This document shows positions 1-9,162 of a stretch of 64,000 nucleotides of DNA, piece by piece. Numbering within the stretch: position 1 is the first letter of the stretch; the number at the start of each line of letters is the position of its first letter. The notes under the pieces were generated by a model, which made no database searches, had not been told where the DNA came from, and saw only the letters and a list, made by a program, of their open reading frames with translations. The position numbers and the translations under genes were made by a program. Origin of the DNA: JAHBTB01 sp964451255 (GTDB taxonomy: Bacteria; Armatimonadota; Fimbriimonadia; Fimbriimonadales; Fimbriimonadaceae); assembly GCA_964451255.1 (NCBI GenBank), contig CAYVHL010000010.1:1-64000 (forward strand). Reading direction: 5' to 3'.

Positions 1-960
1 GGTCGAGGAGAAGAAACCCGAGCCGGAACCCAAGAAGATGCCGCCTTTACCCGTCTCTGGGTCGCCGGGGAACCAGTTCTGGACGGTCGAGTACTTGATC
101 TCGCCGTCCTCGAGGGCGACGAGTTCCACGATGGCGGCATGCAATTGGTTTTCGTCGCGCTTCGGCGCGGTGCAGCCCTCCAGGTAGCTGACGTACGCCC
201 CTTCCTCGGCGATGATCAGCGTCCGTTCGAACTGCCCGGTGTTCTCCGCGTTGATCCGGAAGTACGTCGAGAGTTCCATCGGGCACCGTACGCCTTTGGG
301 GACGAAGACAAACGAGCCGTCGGAGAACACCGCGCTGTTGAGCGTCGCAAAGTAGTTGTCGCTGTAGGGGACGACGCTGCCGAGATACTCCTTGACGATT
401 TCGGGGTGCTCGCGCACCGCCTCACTGATCGAACAGAAGATGACGCCAGCCTCCCGGAGCTTCTGTTTGAATGTTGTGACGACGGACACAGAGTCGAACA
501 CCGCGTCGATCGCCACCCCGCCGGATTTGGGCTCGCCATCTGCATGGGCTTCTCCGGCGCCCTTCACATTGAGCAGGATCTCTTGCTCGCGCAACGGGAT
601 ACCGAGCTTCTCGTATGTGCGAAGCAACTCGGGGTCGGCGTCGGCCAAGGAGTCGAGCTGAGGCATCTTCTTCGGAGCCGAGTAATAGGAGATGGACTGC
701 AGATCGACCGGCTGGAACTTCACGTTTGGCCAAGTCGGCAGGGTCATCGTCTGGAGGTGGCGGAAGGCCTTCAGACGCCATTCGAGCATCCATTCGGGCT
801 CACCCTTCTTGGCGCTGATAAAGCGCACGGTGTCTTCGCTCAGACCGGGTGGAAGGGTGTCCGAGTCCACGTCGCTGACGAAGCCCCATTTGTACTCCGT
901 CTCTGCATAGTGCTCAAGGAGCTCGTCGTCGGTCTGGACGGCTGTGTTCTGGTCGGTCAT
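1..960 (-). CDS. sufB: Fe-S cluster assembly scaffold SufB (5' part, runs off the window)
   Basis: SufB is the core scaffold of the SUF system and builds [Fe-S] clusters with SufC and SufD in the cytoplasm. The minus frame reads open for 320 codons from ATG at 960. It shows the family signatures KWGFVSDVDSDTLPPGLS near residues 24-41, SISYYSAPKK, FVPKGVRCPMELSTYFRIN and EIKYSTVQNWFPGD. The family length is about 470 residues, so the C-terminal third lies outside. The last ~11 codons (bases 1-33) do not look like the usual YNFVTKRG continuation, which is odd (see findings). A TAGAAT hexamer about 68 bp upstream on the minus strand is a possible -10. The identification is firm; the window-edge residues are uncertain. 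Confidence 0.93.
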   Translation of the reverse strand, partial: MTDQNTAVQTDDELLEHYAETEYKWGFVSDVDSDTLPPGLSEDTVRFISAKKGEPEWMLEWRLKAFRHLQTMTLPTWPNVKFQPVDLQSISYYSAPKKMPQLDSLADADPELLRTYEKLGIPLREQEILLNVKGAGEAHADGEPKSGGVAIDAVFDSVSVVTTFKQKLREAGVIFCSISEAVREHPEIVKEYLGSVVPYSDNYFATLNSAVFSDGSFVFVPKGVRCPMELSTYFRINAENTGQFERTLIIAEEGAYVSYLEGCTAPKRDENQLHAAIVELVALEDGEIKYSTVQNWFPGDPETGKGGIFLGSGSGFFSST

Positions 961-1070
961 ACGATGTAACTGATCCAATGGCGGAATCTTCGCTTTGGCC
1001 TCTATCGCCAAGCGTCACGCACTTAGATTCTACTACGTCAACTTGAGGTCGCCCCGGACATAGATGGGCT

Positions 1071-1096
1071 GGGGGCGGGTCGAACTACCCGCCCCC
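1071..1096 (-). terminator. Perfect 10-bp GC hairpin after the Asp-box protein
   Basis: gggggcgggt (1071-1080) and acccgccccc (1087-1096) pair perfectly around a 6-nt loop, 8 bp beyond the stop of the 1105-4509 gene and before sufB. There is no U-run on the minus strand after the stem, so it may be a factor-assisted terminator or an mRNA-stabilising 3' hairpin rather than a classic intrinsic terminator. Confidence 0.6.
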
Positions 1097-1104
1097 GAAC
1101 AGGT

Positions 1105-4100
1105 TCAGTTCGCTCTGAACTCGAGCGAATCGACCCCGACCAGCCAGTGGAGATGTCCAGAAGTGTTGTAGGTCTGGAACCTCAGCTTCACGTGTCCGGT
1201 GGCCTGATCTACAAAGTTAGCGGCCCGTGAGGTCACGTTGATGATCAAAGTCTGCCTGGCCCTGTTCATGACCTGTGCTTGGAACGTCTGCCAGGAGTTC
1301 GTCCTGAAGTTCCACAGTTGCATCAGGCCAAGTATCGTGCCTTGCCCCTGCGCCCTCACGTTGGCCACGATATTGATCCCCGTCGGCGTGAACGTCGGCA
1401 AGACCGCAGTGAACACCCCGGACGCCGGGAGGGAGCGTGAATTTGGCTGCCAGTATAAATACTGGTAGTCCAAATTGAACGTGTCAGCAAGGGTCCCGCT
1501 AAACACGACGGAGTTCTCATACGTCACCGAGTCGGCATGGATCGGTCCCGGAGGGATCACTTGGATATCAAACGTGGCGACAGACTCACCGAGCTTGGCG
1601 GTGATGGTCACCGTCTTGCCGATGCCGACGGCGCTGGTCGTGATCGTGAAGTCGCCCTTGTCGGATTCATAGGGCACGTAAGTCGTTGCGGGGACCTGGA
1701 GCACGGCCGGATCGCTACTCGTCAACTGGACGGGGGTTCCGGCGGGGATTCCGTAGCTGTCCAGCGTGACCGTGCCCGTCGTGGAGTCGCCGCCGTTCAC
1801 CGCCGCGGTCGCCGCGGTGAGGTTCGCGATGTGGACACCGTCGTCCCTAAGCCGCCACACTCCCCGGCCGTAGGTGGCCGCGAAGAGGGACTTGGTCGCC
1901 GGGTTGGCGACAAGCTTGTTGACGATCGTGTTGGGAATGCCTACGGTGGAACCGTAGTCCTGCCATGTCGCGCCAGAGTCCTGGGTTCGCCAAATGCCGA
2001 TGTCGGTGGCGACATACCAGGTGGCCGGATCGAGGTTGTCGACGGCGATGTCGTTGGCCGAGACGTTGGGGAGGCCTGTGGATCCCGAGCCAGAGACTGA
2101 AAGCCACGCCGGGGTGCCCGCCGAGGCGTCGGAGCACCGGTAGACATGGAAGGCCGTGCTGCCGGAGAGGCTGACCAAGATGTCGTTCTTGTTCGACGGG
2201 CTCACCAATATCTGGGTGATGGCCCTGTTGGGCAGACCGCCCGAGCCCTGTTCGTCGATTCTGGTCCAGTTGACACCGAAGTCGGAACTCCTCCAGACAC
2301 GGCCGTTGTCCGTCCCGACGTACAAGGTGTTGCTGTCACCGGGGGCGACGGCGAAGGCGTTCACCTGGCCGGAGCCGCCGCTGAACTGTAGGTTGCCGAC
2401 CTTTTCGGTCCACGAGTTGGTCGTGGCGTCGTAGCGGTTCAGATAGTCAGCGTTGCAGTAGAGGTAGCGCCCGTTGTTGGGGTCGAGCCAAAGCTGCCCG
2501 ACAAACGGCACGTTTTGGCCGCTGAGGGATGGGCTGATGTCGGACTGGGAGGCGAACCCGTTGTTCGTGCGGAAAATCGCCTGGTAATAGACCGAGTGAT
2601 ATTGGTTTTGGCCGTTAAGCGGGTTGATCGCGGCCCCCATGCCGTCACCAGCGCCCGGGTTGCCCCACGACAACTGGTTGCCGAAACTGTCGGGGCTCGC
2701 GTTGTCTTGGGTGCCCCCCAGGACGTAGGCGTTGTTAGTCGGGTGCGAAGCCAGCGAGTAGAACTGGCTCAGGCCAAGGCGGTCGTTCAGGTTGGTGTAG
2801 GTCAGTTTGTCCGTGTCGGGGTTGTAGACGGCCTTGTAAGCGCCGCCGTCGTTACCGATCAGCCACTCGTTGGGGTCGTTGGGGTTGACTGCGAAGCAGT
2901 GCTGGTCGTTGTGGGTGATAGCGGTGCCGTCATATGTGGCGGTCCAGTTCGCACCGCCGGCGTTGCGCCAAGTCGTGCCACCGTCCTTCGAGAACGTGAC
3001 GTCGATCAGACCGATGATGACGCCGTCAGTGGGCGTCCCGTTCGTCGGCTGGACGATGGTGGAGGCGATGTACCGGTCATACCAAGCCTGGCTCCAGTTG
3101 TAGCCGTTGATGTAGCTCGCCGTGAGGTCGGTCCAAGTGGCGCCCGCGTCGGTGGACCTAAGGACTTTCTGGCTTCCCGAGGCCAAGACAAAGAGGGTGT
3201 CCGGGGTGATCTTGGATGTCGCGACATGGACCTCGCCTGAGACCCCCGAGACCGCCACGCTGGTCCATGTGAGGCCGCCGTCAGTCGATTTCTTCAGATT
3301 CGCGCCAGAACTACCGGCCCAAATGACCGAGTGGTCGGCGTTCCAGCAGATCGTGGTGACGCCACCGGAACTTCCCGTGGTGTCTGTCCATGTCACGCCT
3401 CCGTTACTCGAGCGGACGACGCCGCCGCCCTGTTCTCCCGCCAGGACGACGCTGGGGTCGTCTGGGTCGAACACGACCGAGGTGATCCGTTCGGATCCAA
3501 AAACAGCCGCGCCGACGTTCGTCCAAGTGACGCCGCCGTCGGTGGAACGCATGATGCCGAAGCCGGGCACGTTCCCGCCCTGCCAGTCGCCAGTCCCGGC
3601 TAGGACCGTGTTATGGTCGTCCGGCTTGATCGCGATGGCAGACACACCCATGGTCGGCCAAGAGTCGGCCAAGGGCTGCCAAGTGGTGCCGCCGTCTGTG
3701 CTCTTGGAGACACCGCCGACCGCGCCGCCGACGTAGATGATGTTGTGGTCCGTCGGGTCGAAAGCGAGTGCGCCCACCCGTCCGTTGCAGGGAGTCAAGC
3801 CGTAGTAGGTGTGGTACGGGATGGCCAGGTTCCGCGGGCCGATGAAATCGAATATCTTGAGTCCAGGTGACCCGGAGCCGTTCCCAGGGCCCTTCCCAAG
3901 CGCGAACCTCTTGCCACCGCCATGGTCGCCAACGGTGCCCTTGCCGCCGAACCGTTCCTTGCTGCTCGTCCGGCGGAGCATGGCCTGCTCGAAGCCGCTG
4001 TTGTCGACCTCGTCGTTGGGGTATGCGCGCAACTTGATGAAATGCAGGTAGGCCTCGAGGTACTCGACGCCGGGCAGTTCGGCTTCCTCTCCGACCTTTT

Positions 4101-4509
4101 TGGCCTTGTCTTTGCCAGTAAGCTCTTCATAAGCTTCCCAAGACGCTTTATATGATTTGAGGAGTCTCTCCAAGCGTGAGACCCCCATCTTGGGAAGGTC
4201 GCCACCCGGGAAGCTCGGTTGGATCGGCTCCGCCTTGACCACCGTCGGCTGTCCTTTGAGCCGCACGATCATCCTTCCGGCGTATTCAGGGTCGGCGAGT
4301 TCCAAGACCACCGACTTGCCGTCGGCCTGGATGATGGAACCATGTTCCTTGGCCAAGGCCAACACGGCTGAATTATCTGACCCGGGCTTGAGGTCGATCT
4401 TGATCCGAAGGCCTACCGTGTCCGCCGGTGCGGCGACAGCCAGAACCCAAGCAAAGGAGAAAGCGGCGGCAAGGCACGGCCGCAGAAGACGCACGAAACG
4501 ACGGTCCAT
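1105..4509 (-). CDS. Very large secreted Asp-box (BNR/sortilin VPS10-like) beta-propeller protein
   Basis: The gene encodes about 1134 residues starting at ATG 4509 (an in-frame GTG at 4521 adds four residues). A signal peptide with a hydrophobic core (FSFAWVLAVAAPA) ends near residue 30. Residues about 210-880 hold many Asp-box motifs of the S-x-D-x-G-x-T-W type (STDGGTTW, SSNGGVTW, STDAGATW, SSDFGVNW, TQDSGATW), typical of one or two multi-bladed sortilin/BNR propellers. The last ~250 residues look like Ig-like and jelly-roll beta domains. Family members are exported glycan- or protein-binding, sometimes glycosidase-like. No catalytic residues could be assigned. It is divergent from nuoG, with about 170 bp between them. 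Confidence 0.85.
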   Translation of the reverse strand: MDRRFVRLLRPCLAAAFSFAWVLAVAAPADTVGLRIKIDLKPGSDNSAVLALAKEHGSIIQADGKSVVLELADPEYAGRMIVRLKGQPTVVKAEPIQPSFPGGDLPKMGVSRLERLLKSYKASWEAYEELTGKDKAKKVGEEAELPGVEYLEAYLHFIKLRAYPNDEVDNSGFEQAMLRRTSSKERFGGKGTVGDHGGGKRFALGKGPGNGSGSPGLKIFDFIGPRNLAIPYHTYYGLTPCNGRVGALAFDPTDHNIIYVGGAVGGVSKSTDGGTTWQPLADSWPTMGVSAIAIKPDDHNTVLAGTGDWQGGNVPGFGIMRSTDGGVTWTNVGAAVFGSERITSVVFDPDDPSVVLAGEQGGGVVRSSNGGVTWTDTTGSSGGVTTICWNADHSVIWAGSSGANLKKSTDGGLTWTSVAVSGVSGEVHVATSKITPDTLFVLASGSQKVLRSTDAGATWTDLTASYINGYNWSQAWYDRYIASTIVQPTNGTPTDGVIIGLIDVTFSKDGGTTWRNAGGANWTATYDGTAITHNDQHCFAVNPNDPNEWLIGNDGGAYKAVYNPDTDKLTYTNLNDRLGLSQFYSLASHPTNNAYVLGGTQDNASPDSFGNQLSWGNPGAGDGMGAAINPLNGQNQYHSVYYQAIFRTNNGFASQSDISPSLSGQNVPFVGQLWLDPNNGRYLYCNADYLNRYDATTNSWTEKVGNLQFSGGSGQVNAFAVAPGDSNTLYVGTDNGRVWRSSDFGVNWTRIDEQGSGGLPNRAITQILVSPSNKNDILVSLSGSTAFHVYRCSDASAGTPAWLSVSGSGSTGLPNVSANDIAVDNLDPATWYVATDIGIWRTQDSGATWQDYGSTVGIPNTIVNKLVANPATKSLFAATYGRGVWRLRDDGVHIANLTAATAAVNGGDSTTGTVTLDSYGIPAGTPVQLTSSDPAVLQVPATTYVPYESDKGDFTITTSAVGIGKTVTITAKLGESVATFDIQVIPPGPIHADSVTYENSVVFSGTLADTFNLDYQYLYWQPNSRSLPASGVFTAVLPTFTPTGINIVANVRAQGQGTILGLMQLWNFRTNSWQTFQAQVMNRARQTLIINVTSRAANFVDQATGHVKLRFQTYNTSGHLHWLVGVDSLEFRAN

Positions 4510-4679
4510 AAGTTCACCCACAACAGGAAGAATGAGGCGAACACACGCCCTCTCCCGGCATAAGTACAGATTACCAGGCAGTTCGCCCGGATCGTGAGAT
4601 CAGTTCACCAAAAATGACGCAGAGGGTGATCTCGGTCAAGTTTGGTCGGTGGCGGATAAGGTAAACATGGCCCCGTTCC

Positions 4680-6821
4680 ATGGCAGCTGTCGCCAGCACA
4701 GAGACCGTCAAGATCACGGTAGACGAAGTCGAACTCGAAGTCCCGAAGGGGGAATTGATCGTCGAAGCCGTCAAGAGGCTTGGTCTTGAGATCCCTATCT
4801 TTTGCTACCACCCGCGGTTGAAACCCGTCGGCATGTGCCGCATGTGCCTGGTAGAGGTCGGTTTCAAGCAACAGGACGGGACAGTCCGGATGATGCCGAA
4901 GCCCCAGGCGGGTTGCACCCTTCCAGCCAGCGAAGGGATGGTCATCAAGACCGACAGCGACAGCGTCCGGACAGACCGGAAGGGAGTGCTCGAGTTTCTC
5001 CTGATCAACCACCCTCTGGACTGTCCGATCTGCGACCGGGGCGGAGAATGCCCGCTCCAGAACAACACGATCGCCTATGGGCCTGCCACGACGCGCTTTA
5101 TCGACATGAAGCGACACATGCCCAAGGCCTACCCCCTCTCCAAGTACGTCACGTTGGATTTGGAGCGGTGCATCCAGTGCGGCCGGTGCGTCCGGTTCAC
5201 GGAAGAGATCTCCGGCGACAGCCAGCTTGCGTTCCGATTTCGTGGCGCAGACATGCAGCCCTCGACCTTCCAACTCACCGATTTTGAATCGAAGTTCAGC
5301 GGGAACGTCATCGAGATCTGTCCGGTCGGAGCATTGACCAACGCGAAGTACCGGTTCCGGGCCAGGCCCTGGGACTTGGAGACGTCGCCCGGCATCTGCA
5401 CAGTGACTCCGTGCGGCACGAACATCTGGTTCGACCACCGCGCCGGCAAGTTAGTTCGGATCAACGGCCGGATCAACGAGGATGTCAACGAGGAGTGGAC
5501 GTGCGACAAGACCAAGTTCGGCCACGACTTCTACAACGACCCGGAGAGGCTGACGTCGCCATACCGTCGCGTCGGCGACGCATTCGAGGCCGTTACATGG
5601 TCAGAGGCGTCAAAACTCGTTGGGGAAAAGTTTGTCGACGGCGGCCCAAGCGTGGCCGTGTTGGTCGGGTCGTCCCTGTCCAACGAGGGCCTGTTCATGA
5701 CCCAGAAGCTCGCCAGGGAAGTTTTCAAGACCTCCAACATCGACTTCCGGCCCGTAGGTGGGCTGGCGTGGGCAGACCGGCTGGAGAACAAGTACGGGAT
5801 CGAGCCTGTCCAGGGTGGGATCGCTTATCTGGAGCGCGCGTCGTCGATCCTGGTGTTCGGCGCCTCCCTCGCTGACGAACAGCCGATGACCTTCTTGCGG
5901 GTCCGAAAGGCTTGGTTCAAGTATGGCGCCCGGGTGGTCGTCGCCCATTCTGCGGCCTCGGATGTCGACTCGTTCGCCGATGTCGTCCTGCGATACAAGG
6001 CAGGAACCGAGGGAGTAGTGGCGGCCGGACTGCGGCAGTTGTTGGCAAAGCAGGACGGTAGGTTCACGCCGGAGCACGTGGAATCTGTGAGTGGAGTGCC
6101 GGCGGCCAAGCTCCGCGAGGCGGCCGCGTCGCTGGGCGACGGTGGGGCCGTTGTGACCACGCGGCGGCTTCCTCCAGCGGCTGCGGAAATCCTCGCTGTG
6201 GCTGCTCACGAGACCTCCCGCATGTTTATGCACATGAGCCCGGATGCGAACTCTGAAGGCGCGGCGTCCCTGGGTTGTATGCCTGACACCCTGCCTGGCG
6301 GCGCGTGCGAAGGCAACAACGGGCTGGACACAGGCGGCATCCTCGCTGCTGCCGCCGAAGGAAAGGTCAAAGCCTTATGGCTGGTAGGGGTGGACGCCTT
6401 CGCGCTCGGCCCCAGGGAGCTTGTCGAAAGAGCCCTCGAGCATGTCGAGACGCTGGTCGTCAGCGACTTCAAGCCGACGGAGAGCGCCGACTTCGCTTCG
6501 TTGCTCGTGCCTTTGGCCTTGCCTGCCGAACAGGATGGCACCTACACCAGTTCCGAACGGCGCGTGCAACACATGGGGGCGATCCTGCGCCCGCCTGGCG
6601 AGGCGCGGGCGCAGTGGCAAGTCGCCCAAGAGTTGATTGTGCGTAACGGTGGGTCTCCGGTGTTTAGCGCCGCCGACGCGCGCGACCTCATGAGGTCGGC
6701 TTCATCTGACTTCGCTTCGCTGGAACCAACTCAGGTCATGGACGGAGGAGCCCTCTTGCCACGCCGAGGCGGCTCCGCACACGACTTGGAAAAGCTGGCC
6801 CAGACCCTCGGCGGGCTGTGA
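4680..6821 (+). CDS. nuoG: NADH-quinone oxidoreductase subunit G
   Basis: NuoG is the large Fe-S subunit of the peripheral arm of complex I and passes electrons from NADH toward quinone. The 713 residues start with a ferredoxin domain: C42, C53, C56 and C79 would bind the 2Fe-2S cluster. The NuoG HxxxC motif (HPLDCPICDRGGEC) follows, then CIQCGRC/EICPVGA for 4Fe-4S clusters. From about residue 230 there is a molybdopterin-oxidoreductase-like domain that in this family has no Mo cofactor role. It is the first plus-strand gene of a nuoG-H-J-K-L-M-x-N cluster, and its 26-bp gap to nuoH suggests cotranscription. nuoA-F are not in the window. Confidence 0.95.
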   Translation: MAAVASTETVKITVDEVELEVPKGELIVEAVKRLGLEIPIFCYHPRLKPVGMCRMCLVEVGFKQQDGTVRMMPKPQAGCTLPASEGMVIKTDSDSVRTDRKGVLEFLLINHPLDCPICDRGGECPLQNNTIAYGPATTRFIDMKRHMPKAYPLSKYVTLDLERCIQCGRCVRFTEEISGDSQLAFRFRGADMQPSTFQLTDFESKFSGNVIEICPVGALTNAKYRFRARPWDLETSPGICTVTPCGTNIWFDHRAGKLVRINGRINEDVNEEWTCDKTKFGHDFYNDPERLTSPYRRVGDAFEAVTWSEASKLVGEKFVDGGPSVAVLVGSSLSNEGLFMTQKLAREVFKTSNIDFRPVGGLAWADRLENKYGIEPVQGGIAYLERASSILVFGASLADEQPMTFLRVRKAWFKYGARVVVAHSAASDVDSFADVVLRYKAGTEGVVAAGLRQLLAKQDGRFTPEHVESVSGVPAAKLREAAASLGDGGAVVTTRRLPPAAAEILAVAAHETSRMFMHMSPDANSEGAASLGCMPDTLPGGACEGNNGLDTGGILAAAAEGKVKALWLVGVDAFALGPRELVERALEHVETLVVSDFKPTESADFASLLVPLALPAEQDGTYTSSERRVQHMGAILRPPGEARAQWQVAQELIVRNGGSPVFSAADARDLMRSASSDFASLEPTQVMDGGALLPRRGGSAHDLEKLAQTLGGL

Positions 6822-6847
6822 AACGTGCTAGGTAAAGTGAGGCCGAC

Positions 6848-8245
6848 TTGATCTACGACTGGTTACAGCATATGAGCGACGGCACGGGTGCGTTCGGCCC
6901 TGCCGGCCCGGTCGTACTCGCGATCATCCGCGTCCTGCTCTTTGTCGTGCCGATCTTGACTCTGGTGCCTGGGCTGATCTGGTGGGAGCGGCGGCTCTTG
7001 AGTTGGATGCAAGACCGCATCGGGCCGAACCGCACCGGAACGGTCACCTTTCCGGAGAACTTTCCGATTGCCGCGTTGCGAGGAAAGAAGGTACGGACAT
7101 TCGGTCTCCTGCAACCGATCGCCGACGGTGTCAAACTCTTTTTCAAGGAAGACGCCACCCCGGCGATGATCGACAAGCTGGTGTATTTCACTGCACCGGC
7201 CGTCGCGTTGTTTCCGGCCTTCGCCCTTGGCGGGACGCTTCCTATCGCGTCCAACCACTTTCCGTTCATGTCCGCTGACAGCGGGATCTACCGGTTTCTG
7301 ACCCCGGTCGCCGACGCCAACATCGGCATCCTATATATCCTGGCGATCTCGTCGCTGGGTGTGTACGGCGTGGTCCTCGCAGGCTACGCAAGCAACAACA
7401 AGTACTCGCTCATGGGCGGGCTGCGGGCGTCGGCGCAACTCATCAGCTATGAGTTGGCGATGGGCATGGCGCTCGCCTGTGTCGTGATGGCCAGCGGCTC
7501 GCTCAGGATCACCGACATCGTCAAGTTTCAGGAGGAACCGCTCTGGGGCCTGGTGCCCGGGGTTCAAAACTGGGCTGTCTTCACGCCATACGGGTTCATT
7601 GCCGCCGCCATCTTCGTCATCTGCATGGTGGCGGAGACCAACCGGGCGCCGTTTGACTTGCCTGAAGCGGAGAACGAGCTCATCGCTGGTTACCACACTG
7701 AGTATTCGAGCATGAAGTTCGCCGTGTTCTTCATGGGCGAGTACGCCGCGATGTTCGTTTTCAGCGGCGTGTTCGCCGCCGTGTTCCTTGGCGGCTCGAA
7801 CTTCATGCCGTTCCGTTGGGAGGAACTATCTTCGATGTACCCGGCGATGGGTGGACTCTTCCGGGGCCTGGCTTATGCCAACTACTGGTTGGGGCCGATC
7901 GCGTTCCTGGCCAAGCAAGCGGCTGGCATCACGTTCTTCATCTGGTTGCGCGCGACGTTGCCAAGGCTTCGCTATGACCAACTGATGAACTTGGGATGGC
8001 GCTCCTTATTGCCGATCGGCGTCGCGAACTTTATCGTCGTCGGGCTGTGGGTCGTGTGCACGGCCAAGTTCGGGCCGGTCGGGGGCTGGGCGGCGTTGCT
8101 CGGAGCGTTGGTCTTGCTCGTCGTCCTTTACACCAACGTCGTGGGGGCGACCAAGGTGGACAAGGCCGGTATCGAAAAGCGCGGGGTCACCTTGGTCGAC
8201 CCTGCCCCGAGATCGGTTCAAATGGTGGATCCAGACAAGGCGTAG
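6848..8245 (+). CDS. nuoH: NADH-quinone oxidoreductase subunit H
   Basis: NuoH is the membrane subunit that forms the quinone chamber at the junction of the two arms of complex I. The 465-residue product is a little long for the family, with about eight or nine hydrophobic segments. It carries the diagnostic stretches WMQDRIGPNR, ETNRAPFDLPEAENELIAG and YHTEYSSMKFA. The start is TTG at 6848; ATG 6872 is an alternative but would leave a long untranslated gap. The next gene should be nuoI in the standard order, but nuoJ follows directly after 42 bp. Confidence 0.95.
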   Translation: MIYDWLQHMSDGTGAFGPAGPVVLAIIRVLLFVVPILTLVPGLIWWERRLLSWMQDRIGPNRTGTVTFPENFPIAALRGKKVRTFGLLQPIADGVKLFFKEDATPAMIDKLVYFTAPAVALFPAFALGGTLPIASNHFPFMSADSGIYRFLTPVADANIGILYILAISSLGVYGVVLAGYASNNKYSLMGGLRASAQLISYELAMGMALACVVMASGSLRITDIVKFQEEPLWGLVPGVQNWAVFTPYGFIAAAIFVICMVAETNRAPFDLPEAENELIAGYHTEYSSMKFAVFFMGEYAAMFVFSGVFAAVFLGGSNFMPFRWEELSSMYPAMGGLFRGLAYANYWLGPIAFLAKQAAGITFFIWLRATLPRLRYDQLMNLGWRSLLPIGVANFIVVGLWVVCTAKFGPVGGWAALLGALVLLVVLYTNVVGATKVDKAGIEKRGVTLVDPAPRSVQMVDPDKA

Positions 8246-8287
8246 GCCGAGGGAGTGCATGGAGAGCGGCGAAGGAGGGAACGTACG

Positions 8288-8788
8288 GTGAACGCGAGTC
8301 AGGTGGGTTTCATGGCCCTGGGGTTGCTGGCCGTGATCGGGGCTGCCGGCGTGGTGCTCGCAAACAACCCTGTCCGCTCGGCGCTCTGCCTCGTCCTCAA
8401 CTTCTTCGTGCTCGGTTTCTTGTATTTCACGCTTGGATCCCCTTTCCTCGGGATCACGCAGATCATCGTCTACGCCGGCGCGATCATGGTCTTGTTCCTC
8501 TTCGTGATCATGATGTTGAAGAGGCATGACCCTCTTGCCGGACCGGAGAAGTCGGACCCTCGGTTGCCGGTCGCCGTGGTGTTGGGCCTCGGGCTCTTCG
8601 CCTCGGTCTTTGGGGCGGTCGTCGGTCCCGTCGCCGGGTTCGTTCCCGCCGTGATGCCCGACTACGGCTCGCCGCAGTCAATCGGGCTGAGCCTGTTTTC
8701 TACGTATGTGTGGCCGTTCGAAGTCATCTCAGTCTTGTTGCTCGTCGGCATCGTCGGCTCGATCATGCTCGCTAAGAGGAGGTTTTGA
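8288..8788 (+). CDS. nuoJ: NADH-quinone oxidoreductase subunit J
   Basis: NuoJ is a small integral-membrane subunit of the proton-pumping arm. The product is 166 residues with five hydrophobic helices. It has the typical core NPVRSALCLVLNFFVLGFLY and the IIVYAGAIMVLFLFVIMML helix with its pi-bulge region. I chose GTG 8288 because AGGAGG (8273-8278) sits 9 nt upstream; the longer reading from 8255 would add an arginine-rich tail that matches nothing. The stop overlaps the start region of nuoK, as in other complex I operons. Confidence 0.92.
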   Translation: MNASQVGFMALGLLAVIGAAGVVLANNPVRSALCLVLNFFVLGFLYFTLGSPFLGITQIIVYAGAIMVLFLFVIMMLKRHDPLAGPEKSDPRLPVAVVLGLGLFASVFGAVVGPVAGFVPAVMPDYGSPQSIGLSLFSTYVWPFEVISVLLLVGIVGSIMLAKRRF

Positions 8789-8790
8789 AC

Positions 8791-9153
8791 ATGCTGCTGG
8801 CGACGATGGTCAACGACATTCCAATCTCTTGGTATCTGGGCCTCGGCCTTGTCATGTTCTGCCTCGGAGGCATCGGCGTGGTCATTCGGCGGAACCCGGT
8901 CGTCGTCTTCATGTGCATCGAGCTCATGCTCAATGCGGTGAACCTGACCTTCTTGACGTTCGCCGCCTACGGGAGCAACCCTGTCTTGAGCCAGCGAGGT
9001 TTGCATGATGCGGCGATGGGAGGGCAGATGATGGTCATTTTTGTCATGGCGGTCGCCGCGGCGGAGGTCGCGGTCGGGCTGGGGATCATCATGGCGATCT
9101 TCCGGTTGCGAAACGAGGTCGACGTGGACGAGATGAGCTCGCTAAGGAACTAA
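8791..9153 (+). CDS. nuoK: NADH-quinone oxidoreductase subunit K
   Basis: NuoK is an MrpC-like three-helix subunit that contributes membrane-embedded glutamates to proton transfer. The product is 120 residues. Its second and third helices hold the expected glutamates (FMCIELMLNAVNLTF and AAAEVAVGLGIIMAIF). ATG 8791 is preferred: GAGGAGG at 8776-8782 lies 8 nt upstream. TTG 8785 would also be in frame. It continues the nuoJ-K-L order with a 9-bp gap to nuoL. Confidence 0.94.
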   Translation: MLLATMVNDIPISWYLGLGLVMFCLGGIGVVIRRNPVVVFMCIELMLNAVNLTFLTFAAYGSNPVLSQRGLHDAAMGGQMMVIFVMAVAAAEVAVGLGIIMAIFRLRNEVDVDEMSSLRN

Positions 9154-9162
9154 GCGGAGACT

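Noticed and set aside
139..969. 276-codon plus-strand frame over sufB
   Set aside because: The minus frame gives unmistakable SufB sequence; the plus frame is its shadow.
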